Position numbers and translations under genes: made by a program
The notes under the pieces: model-generated
Seen by the model: the letters and a program-made list of their open reading frames with translations, nothing else
Databases searched by the model: none
What the model was told of the DNA's origin: nothing
In this document: piece by piece, positions 1 through 9,612 of the stretch
How positions within the stretch are numbered: position 1 is the first letter of the stretch
How the letters are laid out: each line of letters opens with the position of its first letter
From: Drosophila miranda
Taxonomy: Eukaryota > Arthropoda > Insecta > Diptera > Drosophilidae
NCBI RefSeq assembly: GCF_003369915.1
Contig: NC_046674.1
Location: 34,413,657 to 34,477,656, forward strand
DNA: 64,000 bases
Direction: 5' to 3'

Positions 1-395
1 GTCGGGGTCACCAAATTTTATGTGGAGATAATGTTTTTTATCCCCAATCGGCCGACTAATTATTTCGAATTAAATAAAACTCGGCGCAGAAATAAAATTA
101 CGATATGTTCTTTAATGCGTGACATCCAAATTGCAAGTGTGGCTTGCCTGCCCTTTACATTGCCGCTCCGATCGCTAAGCGCAGCTTCGCTCGGCCGACG
201 TCGGTAGGCAGACGCAAAGCGGAGATAGCGAAGAGCGAGCTGGCAGAGAGCGTTTAGCAGGGCAAGCAAGCGCAGAGCTTTAACAAACAAATGAGTGACA
301 TAGACATAAGTAACAAACAAAATAAGCGGCTGAGGGCCAAGAATTAGGTGCTATTTGGCAAGCAGCTAATCGGCTGGGTTCTGCTCCGAACAGAG
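1..395 (-). repeat. Probable LTR plus primer binding site of an unclassified LTR element
   Basis: Read on the minus strand, the first 13 bases of the window are TGGTGACCCCGAC, which looks like a primer binding site as found just downstream of a 5' LTR in many insect LTR elements. The adjoining 20-330 stretch has no coding sign, contains AATAAA-type signals and short palindromes such as GGCCGACGTCGG near 193-204, and would be the LTR. Its outer edge is not resolved. The body of the element would lie left of the window. Not assigned to any family seen elsewhere here. Confidence 0.35.
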
Positions 396-1106
396 GCCAT
401 TTCTATCGTCTCCAAACTACGTCTAGACACGCACTTAGTGTGCGTCTTCTCGGACAGCCAAGCAGCTATTAAAGCTCTAGGCTCAATATCGTCGAGCTCA
501 GCGACTGTAAATGACTGCCGCAGGTCTCTGCACGAGATCGCAGAGCAGTTAGATTTCTTCCTTATATGGTTCCCTTATATGGGCCACAGGGACATCGAGG
601 GTAACGACGTCGCCGACGAGCTAGCCAGGCAGGGTACTACGATCCCTCTCCTATCGGAGAGGGAGCAAGTAGCGATGCCCTTGGCTACGTGCAGGCTCCT
701 AACGCACGAATTGTTCGAGCAAAATGCCAATAGGAGATGGCAGCAAACCGTTTCCTGTAAAGTCTCAAGATTGATATGGCCATATCGATCGAAGAAGCGC
801 TCAGCAGAGCTGTATAGGCTCAGCAGAGCACAGTGCTCTGCAGTTACTCAAGCCATTACGGGACACTGGCAGATCGGCACTCATGCCTCTAGACTGTCAA
901 TCCCTCATAACGACTTCTGCAGGAGTTGTCGCGACGAGGAGGAGGAGGAATGGGTCCCCCACTTCTTCTGCCACTGCCCAGCCCTTGGAAATCGTCGTCT
1001 TCGTATTCTCGGGGCCGCTTTCCTCACAGACATTTCGGGCCTGTCCGAAATCAAACCAGGGACCTTGTCCAAATACATCCAAGCCACCGGATGGGACTGC
1101 CTTTAA
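396..1106 (+). pseudogene. LOA-like ORF2 C-terminus: RNase H and CCHC-like end
   Basis: The open frame codes for the end of a non-LTR polyprotein. An RNase H core is visible: SDSQAAIKALGS carries a catalytic aspartate, and GHRDIEGNDVADELARQG carries the histidine and final aspartate expected for this fold. A Cys/His cluster (HNDFCRSCRDEEEEE, then HFFCHCPAL) follows, as seen at the ORF2 end of LOA- and R1-type elements. The frame runs from fragment start to a stop at 1106 without interruption, but endonuclease and reverse transcriptase are missing, so the fragment is dead. The role would have been removal of RNA from the RNA/DNA hybrid in target-primed reverse transcription. Confidence 0.75.
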
Positions 1107-1239
1107 TCCTGCAGTAGTCTGCTCTCACGGTTCAGGCAACGAGAAGGGGCACATGCCCATGCGGCAACACCACGGACCTTTTATAGATCCAAGTGAGCTC
1201 GGTGGCGGGAGACTCACATCCCCCCCTCCCGGCTACCGC

Positions 1240-1260
1240 CTTAACCTAACCTAACCTAAG
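1240..1260 (+). repeat. 3' tail of L1: (CCTAA)n
   Basis: The sense-strand 3' end of L1 is about three CCTAA units. The complement is TTAGG, the same 5-mer as the ancestral insect telomere repeat. L2 has the same tail on its own sense strand (2821-2840 on the opposite strand). Confidence 0.8.
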
Positions 1261-1891
1261 GGTCAGCACTCCAGCAGTCACTTACTTTGTGCCAAATCTC
1301 GTGTGGCTCCTTTGAAGACACTTACAGTACCAAAGTTGGAGCTTTGTGGAGCGGAGTTGCTGGCTAGGCTCATATCTGAGATAGCTAGAATGAATGTCTT
1401 CAAGGGAAGGTGTTACTGTTGGTGTGATTCTGCCGTTGCGCTCTCTTGGATTCGGGACGAGCCGTCAAGATTTAATATATTTGTTGCAAATAGAGTGTCA
1501 ACGATTCAGAAAATGACCGAAAAAATGGAATGGCGCTATGTTCCTACAGCTTTAAACCCAGCCGACATTCTGTCTCGAGGGGCTCATCCGACTGAGCTGA
1601 ATGAGTCACCTCTTTGGGCTCATGGTCCTCCATTTCTTTGCGGCTCCACAGATGACTGGCCACCCACCTGATAAGCCAGCCCTTGAACTTCGTCGGAAAG
1701 CTCTTCTGGTTAAATCGCCCTTCATGGACATTGTTGCTGATTCCAAGTATGCGAATTCATTTGCTTCTTTGCAACGCGTTTTCGGATACATTCACAAGTT
1801 TTGCAACCGAATTCGGCACCCCGAACTCACTGTCTCAGACATTGAACATGGAACCCAGGTATTGCTACGACTAGTCCAGCGTACTCAGTAA
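1261..1891 (+). pseudogene. BEL-a pol: RNase H domain and linker
   Basis: Translation shows [20 protein letters not shown], then [11 protein letters not shown] (catalytic Asp region), [10 protein letters not shown] and NPADILSRG, the usual order in BEL/Pao RNase H. The frame is broken by a stop at about 1671, after which a shifted frame (from about 1601) continues toward the integrase linker, and another stop lies at 1891. The 5' end is lost. The protein would degrade template RNA during reverse transcription. It is not functional here. Confidence 0.8.
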
Positions 1892-1900
1892 TGGGAGGAC

Positions 1901-2818
1901 ATGAAGTCACTGCGGGCAAGGGGAGCAGTCTCCTCATCGATCTCAATCGCATCGTTATCGCCATTCATGGATCAGTTTGGGCTTCTCAGGGTAGATGGTC
2001 GACTGAAAAACTCTTCGTTTGATTTTGATGGCCGTCATCCAATCATCTTGCCCAGCAGCCATCCACTGACTCTTGCAATAATCTCCCATTTTCATGAGCG
2101 GAATCTGCACGCTGGTCCTCGAGCTTTGCTTGGACTAATTCGATCCCAATATTGGCCTATTGGGGGGAGGAAAACGGTAAACAAGGCAGTAAACAAGTGC
2201 GTAAGATGCTTTCGACTGAAGCCCAGGGTATTGGAGCATATTATGGCGGATCTTCCAAAGGAGCGGCTCGATGGTTCTCATGCCTTTGAGATCACAGGCG
2301 TGGTCTTTTGTGGGCCGTTTTTCTACAAACCGGAGGCACGCAACAAGGCTCCAATCAAGTGCTACGTCTACGTCTTCATTTGTTTCGCTACCAGGGCTGT
2401 TCATCTGGAGCGTATAAAGGACTTATCCACAGTTGCTTCTCTTCATGGACTAAAGCGCTTCATATGTACCAGACGAAAGCCGCGGCAAATTTGGTCAGAC
2501 AACGCAACCAATTTTGTCGGCGCTAAGAATGAGCTGATGGAGTTAAAGCGCCTGGTCCTCAGCGATGACCATCAAAAGGCGCTGCTGGATTTTTGCTTGG
2601 TCGAGGCTATGGACTGGCATTTCATTCCTCCGCGCTCCCCTCATTTTGGTGGTCTATGGGAGGCTGCAGTGAAAACGGCCAAGTACCACTTCTACCGTGC
2701 GGTAGGCAACTCGGTTCTTGGATTTAACGAGCTGCAGACGCTGTTGTGCCACATCACGGCAGTGATTAATTCAAGACCTTTAGTTTCAATTTCAGAGAGC
2801 CCTGCCGATCTAGATGTT
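1901..2818 (+). pseudogene. BEL-a integrase, N-terminal and catalytic core, split by L2
   Basis: The frame opens with the linker motif FGLLRVDGRLKNSSF, continues through the zinc-binding region (HERNLHAGPRALLGLI, then CVRCFRLKP), and the catalytic core with SDNATNFVGA (Asp) and PPRSPHFGGLWEAAVK (Glu). It ends at LVSISESPADLDV, where the LOA-like element L2 was inserted. The remaining C-terminal part is at 7885-8396. The integrase would join element DNA to host chromosomes. The 306-codon frame up to the break is open. Confidence 0.85.
2810..2818. repeat. Target site duplication of L2, left copy (CTAGATGTT)
   Basis: CTAGATGTT occurs here at the end of the left BEL-a piece and again at 7885-7893 at the start of the right piece. 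Both sit in the integrase codons for LDVL, so L2 inserted into BEL-a with a 9-bp duplication. Confidence 0.8.
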
Positions 2819-2820
2819 GT

Positions 2821-2840
2821 AGGTTAGGTTAGGTTAGGTT
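2821..2840 (-). repeat. 3' tail of L2: (CCTAA)4
   Basis: Plus strand reads four AGGTT units. In the element's sense this is the CCTAA tail, matching that of L1. Confidence 0.85.
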
Positions 2841-2851
2841 GAGGCGGCTGC

Positions 2852-2870
2852 CGGGCTCGCTCGGAGCCCG
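2852..2870 (-). other. Hairpin in the L2 3' UTR
   Basis: CGGGCTC (2852-2858) pairs perfectly with GAGCCCG (2864-2870) across a 5-base loop, 12 bases inside the 3' tail. Such a stem next to the tail is a candidate RT recognition structure. That role is inference only. Confidence 0.5.
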
Positions 2871-2943
2871 TCACACTTAGGCCGGTTTCGGCCCGTTGTG
2901 ATACCGCATGGGATCATTCCTTCCTGCGTTGTGAGACTTCCTG

Positions 2944-3518
2944 TCAGCAATTATCCCATCCAGATGCTCTCACAAAGTTCGCTATCTTCCTGGGACATAG
3001 TTTGGACACCTCCGAAATGTCGTGTAGAAATGCTGAGCCCAATTGCTGTAACCTTCTTCTGCTGAGAGCTGGGCAGGAGCAGAACAAGTGTTCCACTGTC
3101 TCCTCCTCCTCCTCGCCCTCGTCTCTGCAGCTGCGGCAGAAATCATTGTGTGGGGCACCCAGCCTGTTTGCGTGGATGCCTACTAGCCAATGTCCTGTGA
3201 GGGAACGTATGACTACGCTGCACCTTTTCCTGCTTAGCTTGCAGAGCTCGGAGGTGCGCTTCATGTCTATGGTCGGCCATGTTTGCCGAGTTGTGCAACT
3301 TCGTTTGTTAGTCGCTTGTATTGCTCTTTTATAATGAGCTTACAGGTGGCCATTAGCATACAGATATCCACCTTGTCTTGGAGAAGGGGGATTGTAGTGC
3401 CAGATCTGGCCAGCTCGTCCGCTATACAGTTGCCCTCGATGTCCCGGTGGCCCGGGACCCATCTCGTGCAGAGATTTGCGGCAGTCTGCCACGGTGGCCG
3501 AGTTCGAGGAAATCGCAC
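2944..3518 (-). pseudogene. L2 ORF2 C-terminus: RNase H and Cys-rich end
   Basis: Two adjoining minus-strand frames (3518-3267 and 3264-2944) encode the end of ORF2: VPGHRDIEGNCIADELARSG from the RNase H fold, then HNDFCRSCRDEGEEEEE with EHLFCSCPAL. A stop separates the two. The upstream half of RNase H lies at about 3740-3518 with stops. The product matches L1 in domain order but differs at many residues, so L1 and L2 are not recent sisters. Confidence 0.7.
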
Positions 3519-3740
3519 TTCGCGATTTGATCGCAGCCTGGCTATCGCTATAAATGTTTAGCTTGATTGCCGTAACGGTAACCGCTTGTAGGCAGACTAG
3601 AGCCTCCCTGATTGCTATGACTTCCGCTTGAAAGACACTGCAATGATATGGGAGCCTGAAGGAATGCCTTATGTTTAGCTGTTCAGAGTAGATTCCCCCT
3701 CCGACTCTGTCGTCCAGCTTTGATCCATATGTGAAGATGT

Positions 3741-5156
3741 TTATGGCCCCATCTGGGCCTGGGAGTCCCTCGAACCATTCGTCTCTGTGAGGGATGATTG
3801 TGTCGAAGGGAGTGACTGTGAGGGGACGGTATTGCTATTATTTAATATGGCTGAGTGACTTATGCACTGTGTCACCCATTGATCTGAGTCTCTTAGACGT
3901 ATTGCTGCTGCTTCTGCCCGTTCCTTTCCTGCGAGGTCAAGGCTCTGTAGGCATAGGATGACATTTAGCGCATTATTTGGGGTGGTGCGAAGGGCTCCGC
4001 TGATACATAGGGCGGCAGTTCGCTGGACTTTGCCCAGTTGCTTGGTGATCGCCCTTTTTGATAGGGCCGGCCACCACACCGTAACTCCGTAGAGTAGTAT
4101 TGGTCTAACTATAGCTTGATATATCCATTGGACTATGCTTGGGATCATACCCCATCTTAGCCCAATAGCTTTTTTGCATGTGTAGAGTGCAGTCATTGCC
4201 TTCTTTACTCTGTCTTTGACATTCAGGTTCCAGTTAAGCTTCTTGTCAATTACCAACCGTAAGTAACTGGCACTGTCGCTAAAGGAGAGCCTGCATCCTT
4301 GTAGTATTGGAGGGTTGAGGGGCGGGACCTTGTATTTATTTGTGAATAATACGAGTTCCGTTTTTGAGGGATGTACTCCCAGACCGCGCGATTCTGTCCA
4401 ATCCGACAGTTGCGCTAGCTTTGCGGTCATTAAGTCGCACAGTGTTTGGGGGTATTTCCCCGAGAAGATAATCGCAACGTCGTCCGCATAGGCCACGACT
4501 TTGCAGCCCCCCCCCCCCCCCCCCCTTCTTAGGTCACATAGAATCTTGTTGACTGCTATGTTCCAAAGAAGAGGAGACAGGACACCGCCTTGCGGGGTGC
4601 CTCTGTTGACGTACCTTGACTTGGCGGCCGATCCCATCGATGATGTCACCGTCCTGCATGTGAGCAATTGATCAATGAGCATCACCAAGTGACGGTCCAC
4701 CCTCAGGTCAGTTAGGGCTTCTGTAATGGCGCCCGGTACAACGTTGTTGAAAGCTCCCTCAATATCGAGAAAGGCTATGAGTGAGTACTCTTTGAGATGC
4801 AGAGATTTCTCTACCGCTAAGATCACTTCATGAAGAGCCGTTTCCGTGGATTTTCCTTTCCGGTAGGCATGCTCTGCACCTGACAGCAACTGAGGGTGTA
4901 TAGTTGTCCTCAGTTGCAGCCCGACGAGTCTCTCAAAGGTTTTGAGGAGGAAGGACGATAGGCTGATTGGTCTAAAGTCTTTTGCAGTTGAGTGCGAGGC
5001 TTTTCCTGCTTTGGGATTGTACCCACAGCCAGTATCTTCCTGAAGATACCTTGTAGCCAGTTGATGGCCGTATCCCCGGCCTTCTGAAGTTGGGCCGGGA
5101 TTACCTGGTCTGGGCCTGGCGATTTGAACGGGTTGAAGCTGTTTATTGCCCAGCAT
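3741..5156 (-). pseudogene. L2 ORF2 reverse transcriptase
   Basis: Non-LTR reverse transcriptase. Seen in order: DFRPISLSSFLLKTFERLV, HAYRKGKSTETALHE, FLDIEGAFNNV (motif A Asp), NRGTPQGGVLSPLLWNIAVN (motif B), VVAYADDVAII (catalytic YADD), and the thumb region LYGVTVWWPALSK. A run of cytosines at about 4508-4525 (six Gly codons in sense) sits just before YADD and looks expanded. The N-terminal side overlaps out of frame with the endonuclease frame (to 4910), so a frameshift lies near 4910-5156. The enzyme would copy element RNA at a nicked target. Confidence 0.8.
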
Positions 5157-6133
5157 ATGTTAAGTTTTGTGAGGATGTGATCCATCGAGGTTACCGGTCC
5201 CTCTCCTGGGAGATGTACCGTCTCGATGGTTGTGCACCCTGGGAAATGCGTGTCTAGTAGAATGTGCAGGGACTCCTCACTGGAGTTAGTCCACGTGCCG
5301 TCATTCCTTTTAAGATACCCTACCGAGGGGTTAGTTTTTGAGAGAATCTTGCGAAGCCTTGCGGCCTCTGACGTTTCCTCAATTTCCGAGCAAAATTTTT
5401 GCCAAGAGGCCCTTTTTGCTTTCCTTATTTCCTTTTTATATAGTGACAGACTGATTTTGTAGTCTGCCCAGTGGCTATCCTCGTTCGCGCTTTTGGCCCT
5501 GTTGAAGAGGGTCCTGCAGCTTTTACGTAAGATGTCTATTTGTTTTGACCACCAGGGGGGTTTCTTTTTCCCCCTAGGTTTGCTAGAGGGGCATGCTGCC
5601 GCGAAGGCTTTGTTGCATGCTTCTGTGAACCTGTTCACTAGGCGATCTAGGTTGTCTTTTGTGTCAGGGCATGATGGTGCTTTGGAGGGGAGTAAGTCCT
5701 CCAGGGCTGAGCTATATTTTTCCCAGTGGGCTTTCCTGGGATTAATATAGTCCTTAGGTTTCGGACACTCGAGGGATAGTGTGGTCTCGATGTATCTGTG
5801 GTCAGAGAAAGAGTGGTTATCAAGGACTTGCCAACTCTTGACTATGTCTAACAGGTTGGGAGACACTAAGGTGAGGTCAATAACCTCCTGTCGATTTTTA
5901 ATTATAAAAGTGGGGTCGTTGCCCCGATTACAAATAAATAGATTTGAGTTAAGGATGAAGCTGAAAAGTGACTCACCCCTTACATTTGTGTTCGAGCTCC
6001 CCCATTGAGAGTGGTGAGCGTTGGCATCGCAACCTATTAATAGGTCTATGTCCGACCTCTCGCTGTCGCTGGCTAGTTTGCGAACAAGGTCGTTGGGAGG
6101 ATCGTTTTCCTCATGGGCCATGTAGGACGACAT
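4910..6133 (-). pseudogene. L2 ORF2 apurinic-type endonuclease and RT N-terminus
   Basis: The frame begins inside the endonuclease: IGCDANAHHSQWGS and FSDHRYIE are the conserved late motifs of the APE-like endonuclease that nicks target DNA. A basic linker (RGKKKPPWWSKQIDILRKSC) then leads to the start of the RT region (FNPFKSPGPDQVIPAQLQKA). The first part of the endonuclease lies upstream at 6133-6430 in broken frames. A frameshift near its end passes the reading into the RT frame. Confidence 0.75.
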
Positions 6134-6435
6134 CAGCCTTAGATGTGTCCCTTTCAGCTCTAGGCTTGCCGCCGTGTTGTCGCTATCGCTATAATTATGG
6201 AGCAGAAAGATATTAAGGTGCTTTCTGGCGAGAATGCAGGTGCGGGTTTTACCTTCATGTTGAGCTACAATTATCTTTTACTCCTTTGACCCCAGTCCAC
6301 AAACCTCTTCTCCCACTATCCAAGGTTCCTGGATCAGGGCTACGTCTGCTCCGCTCTCTTCGAGGCGGAGTATAAGAGCAGCGGATGCTGCTTTACAGTG
6401 GTGGAGATTGATCTGAAGGAGCCTCAAGGACATCC

Positions 6436-7564
6436 TTAGTGTTCTACAATGAGCTCGCCTTTGGCAGCCTCAATCGGGGCCAGCGACTCTTTGTTGAGGA
6501 CGACCACCGCCTGGTTTGTGGGGCCCTGTGTCGTCTCAACTTTGACCACCTTCCTGTCCGCTGTTGGGAGGTGGGGGTTGCATCTTTGCAGCATTTTTAG
6601 GATGCGTTCCGGCTCCTTCATGGAGGCGGGCACCCAGACTCTCGCCCTTGGTCTACTGGGCACTTCGCTCCAGTCTACAGCGACGAGCTTCGCCCCTGGG
6701 TAAACTTCCCCGACTTGCGCTACCGCTGCTTTGTACAGCTGTACGGAGCGCTCGTCTTCACAGGCTACGATTTTTATGCAGCCCTGGTACCAGCCCATGT
6801 CTTTGCAGACGGGGGGGGGGTCCAGGCTGCTTTTCCAGCAGCTCGAAACAGCGGTCGGCCAGTGCCAGTGTTAGGCAGTACTCTGGAGCGCTTCGGTGTT
6901 GGCCCAGGAGTCTCTTGCGAGCGCTGCCTTTTTGGCTGAGGGGCTTCCTTCTTCGGTGCTTCCTTGCCAAAGTTCGGCAGCACTTTCGAGGCCCACTCAA
7001 CCTTCTTTATCTGGACATCTGGCTTGCGTTCTGCCGACGGAGTATATTGCCAGCACTCCTTCTATCGGCATATGTAAAAGGTTTGGCTTGGACACTAGTA
7101 GATGGTGACTCATCACCCGCCACTTTACCAGCAGGCAGAGCAGCCGCAGGATTGCATAGCCACTCTGCCAAGGTATCGGTTTTGGGAGCCAATTCACCAC
7201 CCACCCCGAAACCGGGATGGGACCCCTTTGGGCTCTTCCTAGCATCTTCCGCCGCGCAGGTTTTCACTGCTGGTTTGCGGGTTGGGTCAGGCCTTTGGGC
7301 TGCTGCCTTCCCCTGTTTGGGATTGCTCCCTGTTGGCATTTGGGGAGGGCCAGACTCATTTTGTTTGTTTTTTAAATCTTCCATTCTTTTCCCACGAGCT
7401 GCAAAGAAGGGGTACGGTCCGTCCGGGCAGAGATCCACGTTGCCCGGATAAGGCATACTTAGAACAGGGAGCTGCCAAGTCCCTGAGCTCTCCGTTAACG
7501 ACTGGGCTAGTTTTATATACCGGGCCCCCAGCCAGGCTGACTCTCGGCACGGGTCGAATAACAC
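6436..7564 (-). pseudogene. L2 ORF1 (DUF4780-type protein), frameshifted
   Basis: ORF1 is spread over three minus-strand frames. A basic, Pro/Lys-rich N-terminal part occupies about 7564-7007, a further basic stretch (APKKEAPQPKRQRSQETPG) lies at 6983-6774, and a C-terminal domain at 6798-6436 (GWYQGCIKIVACEDERSVQ, then VPSRPRARVWVP and LQRCNPHLPTADRKVVKVE) matches the DUF4780 type found in ORF1 of LOA-like elements. The frame switch coincides with a run of about ten G on the plus strand near 6810-6820. ORF1 proteins of this kind bind element RNA. L3 has the same domain at 33480-33833. Confidence 0.65.
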
Positions 7565-7884
7565 TCTTAGTCCGGCCCAGTGTGAGCTGAATGTGGGGGT
7601 TGAGATGTGGGTAGGTAGTGTGTAGGGATAGGGGAGTGTGTGAGCTACTTATACGAGGCGGCACCACAAGCGCATCGTCAGTGTTGCTACTTCGCGAACA
7701 CCCGCTGGCTGTCCGGGGCTGCTTATTTTCGGTACTCTCCCTAGGGATGTCCGCTTATTCGCAGCTGACCTACCTATATGACCTGTATATAGGTAGGACG
7801 TTCGCTATCCGCAACCTGCGACCCGTCCGGTGGCCTCAGCTAGGCCCCCTTTGAGCCACCTCACGAGCTCATCAGACCAGAATG

Positions 7885-8396
7885 CTAGATGTTCTTACTC
7901 AAGCGCATTTCTTGAATGGTGGCCCTCCTGCTTCGTTCGCTGAGCCTGACGTCACTCAGCTAAACTTCGATTGCCTGGACGTTTCATACCTGCAGCAGCT
8001 CTTTTGGTCCCGGTGGAAGGAGGAGTACGCACTGCGAAGACCAGTTTAGCAGTCGCAGATTTGGTTCTTGTCAAGGATGAGAATCTTCCTCACATATGGT
8101 GGCCACTGGCGAGAGTGGTCGAGCTTTTGCCTGGACGAGATGGCGTTTCCCGAGTTGCTGTGCTGAAGACGTCATCTGGAATCACGAAGCGCGCCTTCAA
8201 AAAGCTGTGCCTGCCTAAGGGGCACTTAAAGATGCTGTTGAAAGTCAGGCTTCCAACGGGGGGAGTATTTCGGGTCAAGCAGCTTAAATATTGTAAATTA
8301 TTGCCAGTGGTGCGGCCCAAAGGAAATGCATTTTGTTGTTGTCATTTCCTTTGCCCCCACTGTAAAGATCATTTGCTACCGCATATGCACATGTAG
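7885..8396 (+). pseudogene. BEL-a integrase C-terminal domain (DUF5641 type)
   Basis: The first frame reads DVLTQAHFLNGGPPASFAEP and FWSRWKEEYALRRPV, then stops at about 8048. A second frame (7971-8396) continues with VADLVLVKDENLPHIWWPLA, GRDGVSRVAVLKTSSG and ITKRAFKKLCLP. These are the DUF5641 hallmarks that follow the BEL/Pao integrase core. A frameshift lies near 8030. Joined in order with 1901-2818 this completes the integrase region of BEL-a, interrupted by L2. Confidence 0.8.
8319..8352 (+). other. Perfect 10-bp hairpin at the BEL-a 3' end
   Basis: AAAGGAAATG (8319-8328) pairs with CATTTCCTTT (8343-8352) over a 14-base loop, nine bases before the candidate 3' LTR start. It may include the polypurine tract. 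No function is shown. Confidence 0.4.
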
Positions 8397-8768
8397 CGGA
8401 ATTCTGTCGTCTCTTTATATCGCAATCTCTCGTACTCGGCTTAACAGCGGCCCCGAGCAGCTCTAACGCTCTCGGGCTATCCTACTCTCTCGCTCGCGTC
8501 TAAGCTTGCTGCATAGGGCCCGGCAATTTGGCCCGTCAGCCCTGGCATTGTTAGTCTTGAGCTAATCGTCGCAGCAATAAGATTAACATCCTCGCATCAA
8601 TCGTTCGCCCAATCATCCCCATATGTACATACGCGATAAGTTGGTTTACATATGCACATAAATTGTGAATTATATACAACCTCTCGACTTTCATTAACTT
8701 CAAATTGCAACAGTTATTAAAAACGCTTATTAGCTTAACACCTAGTTTTAACTATTTATTAGCTTAAT

Positions 8769-8785
8769 ATAATAATAATAATAAT
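8769..8785 (+). repeat. (TAA)n microsatellite at the outer edge of the left arm
   Basis: TAA repeats mark the outer end of homology. The same tract closes the right arm at 33295-33311. Outside it the two flanks are unrelated. Confidence 0.8.
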
Positions 8786-8984
8786 AAAAAGCCGTCATCG
8801 ATTACAGAAATGAAACTGTAACATTAGGAGCTAGGTCGTACCCAATCATTCAGGGTGGAGAAGCTATTGAAGCCGGCAAGACCGCACAGAAGTGCACTGA
8901 TCTCTCTACAAAAGAAGAAAAGATCGCACATAAGTGGATTTATGGAGATGGAGAAAAAATAACTATACCAAAACCGAATACAGA

Positions 8985-9612
8985 GTTGAGCCCGGATGCG
9001 CCCGTGAAGAACGAGGACGAAGTTGAGTACCCATATGAGCCGGAAATGGGTTTAAAGTTGCGAAGTCAGTGGTCTCCCCGGCCGCACACACACCATCAGG
9101 ATGCCGGCGCGGCGCCGCCAAAGGCGTACGAATTCAAGAACATATACCAACATAATCGCGAGCTCGCAGCGCGCCGGCGCACTGATGACGAGCGTAAGGC
9201 GCGACAATTCCACAGTCGACCAATGCCCAATTTCCCGGAGTTGCACAAGCGCTTGGACGAGATCGTGGTCTGCCACAAGATAACAATTCCCAAGACACCG
9301 GAACTGTGAACCATTGGCAGATTGATTTGGACCGCCGCAAGCGCAAGGAACAACAGCAACCCCAGCTCAATCAAGTTCGCCGCCCGCTCCACCTCCACGA
9401 CGATCAGCCCTGCCATCCCAGATCATTCCAGCTGCGCAGCGATCAGCGCGTGCTCTAGCGCCGCGAATATGACGCTGCTGTGCAGGTCAGCCTGGAGAAG
9501 AAGAAAAAAAAAGGTAAATCAAGACGAACAACGGAAGCGATGCGAGGAGGAGCAGATCAAGGAGATACGGAAGATGACGGTATTCAAGGCGCGTCCAAAT
9601 CCCTTCAAGTAG
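8985..9612 (+). pseudogene. Host TPX2-domain gene fragment inside gypsy-A (left copy)
   Basis: Not retroelement sequence. A first frame (8986-9309) holds RQFHSRPMPNFPELHKRLDE and KITIPKTPEL. After a frameshift, SFQLRSDQRVL and RREYDAAVQVSLEKKKKK follow, and after another, QIKEIRKMTVFKARPNPFK ends at a stop at 9612. Repeated F-x-A/S-R-P-x-P blocks, a K-x-T-x-P-K-x-P motif and a charged coiled-coil ending in FKARP are typical of TPX2-family microtubule/Aurora-A regulators. A stop and two frame changes show it is a pseudogene. The whole may be a processed copy: it is in the sense of gypsy-A and followed by a 3'-UTR-like stretch. The junction with protease sequence between 8850 and 8985 is not resolved. 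Confidence 0.65.

Larger units (their letters stand above)
396..1260 (+). mobile_element. LOA-like non-LTR retrotransposon L1, 5'-truncated 3' fragment
   Basis: Only the RNase H and C-terminal part of ORF2 plus the 3' UTR is present. Similarity to the other two LOA-like copies begins near the bases coding for EAIS at about 396. The element ends in three units of CCTAA (1240-1259). Presence of an RNase H domain, a terminal zinc-finger-like cysteine cluster and this tail places it with LOA/R1/I type elements rather than CR1/jockey. Immediately after the tail, BEL-a coding sequence starts, so the fragment abuts or interrupts BEL-a. No matching target duplication was found on its left. Confidence 0.75.
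1261..2818 (+). mobile_element. BEL/Pao element BEL-a, left segment
   Basis: This piece carries the RNase H and integrase part of a BEL/Pao pol gene. It begins directly after the L1 tail with codons for a segment ending in [10 protein letters not shown], a hallmark of the BEL RNase H domain, and stops in the middle of the integrase where L2 is inserted. The rest of integrase resumes at 7885. gag, protease and reverse transcriptase are absent. The sequence is distinct from the BEL-b array at 44481-62952. Confidence 0.85.
2819..7884 (-). mobile_element. LOA-like non-LTR retrotransposon L2, near full length
   Basis: Minus-strand element of about 5.07 kb, delimited by the CTAGATGTT duplication. 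In its own direction it has a 5' UTR (about 7884-7570), ORF1 with a DUF4780-type region, ORF2 with endonuclease, reverse transcriptase and RNase H, and a 3' UTR with a hairpin ending in four CCTAA units. It is the most complete of the three LOA-like copies. All frames carry breaks, several at homopolymer runs (C20-type tract near 4508-4525, G11-type tract near 6810-6820). Region 7570-7884 shows no gene and is taken as the 5' UTR. Confidence 0.8.
7885..8768 (+). mobile_element. BEL-a, right segment (integrase C-terminus and 3' end)
   Basis: After the second CTAGATGTT copy, BEL-a resumes in the integrase C-terminal region. The coding part ends near 8315-8396. The remaining 8397-8768 has no coding sign and probably contains the 3' LTR, a candidate start being TGTAAAGATC at 8361. 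Its right end is not resolved because the inverted repeat begins at a TAA microsatellite at 8769. Confidence 0.7.

Noticed and set aside
60..320. 86-codon minus-strand frame near the left end
   Set aside because: Lies in an LTR-like non-coding region and shows no family motif.
6564..7451. 295-codon plus-strand frame
   Set aside because: Antisense shadow of L2 ORF1 in GC-rich sequence; no recognisable motif.
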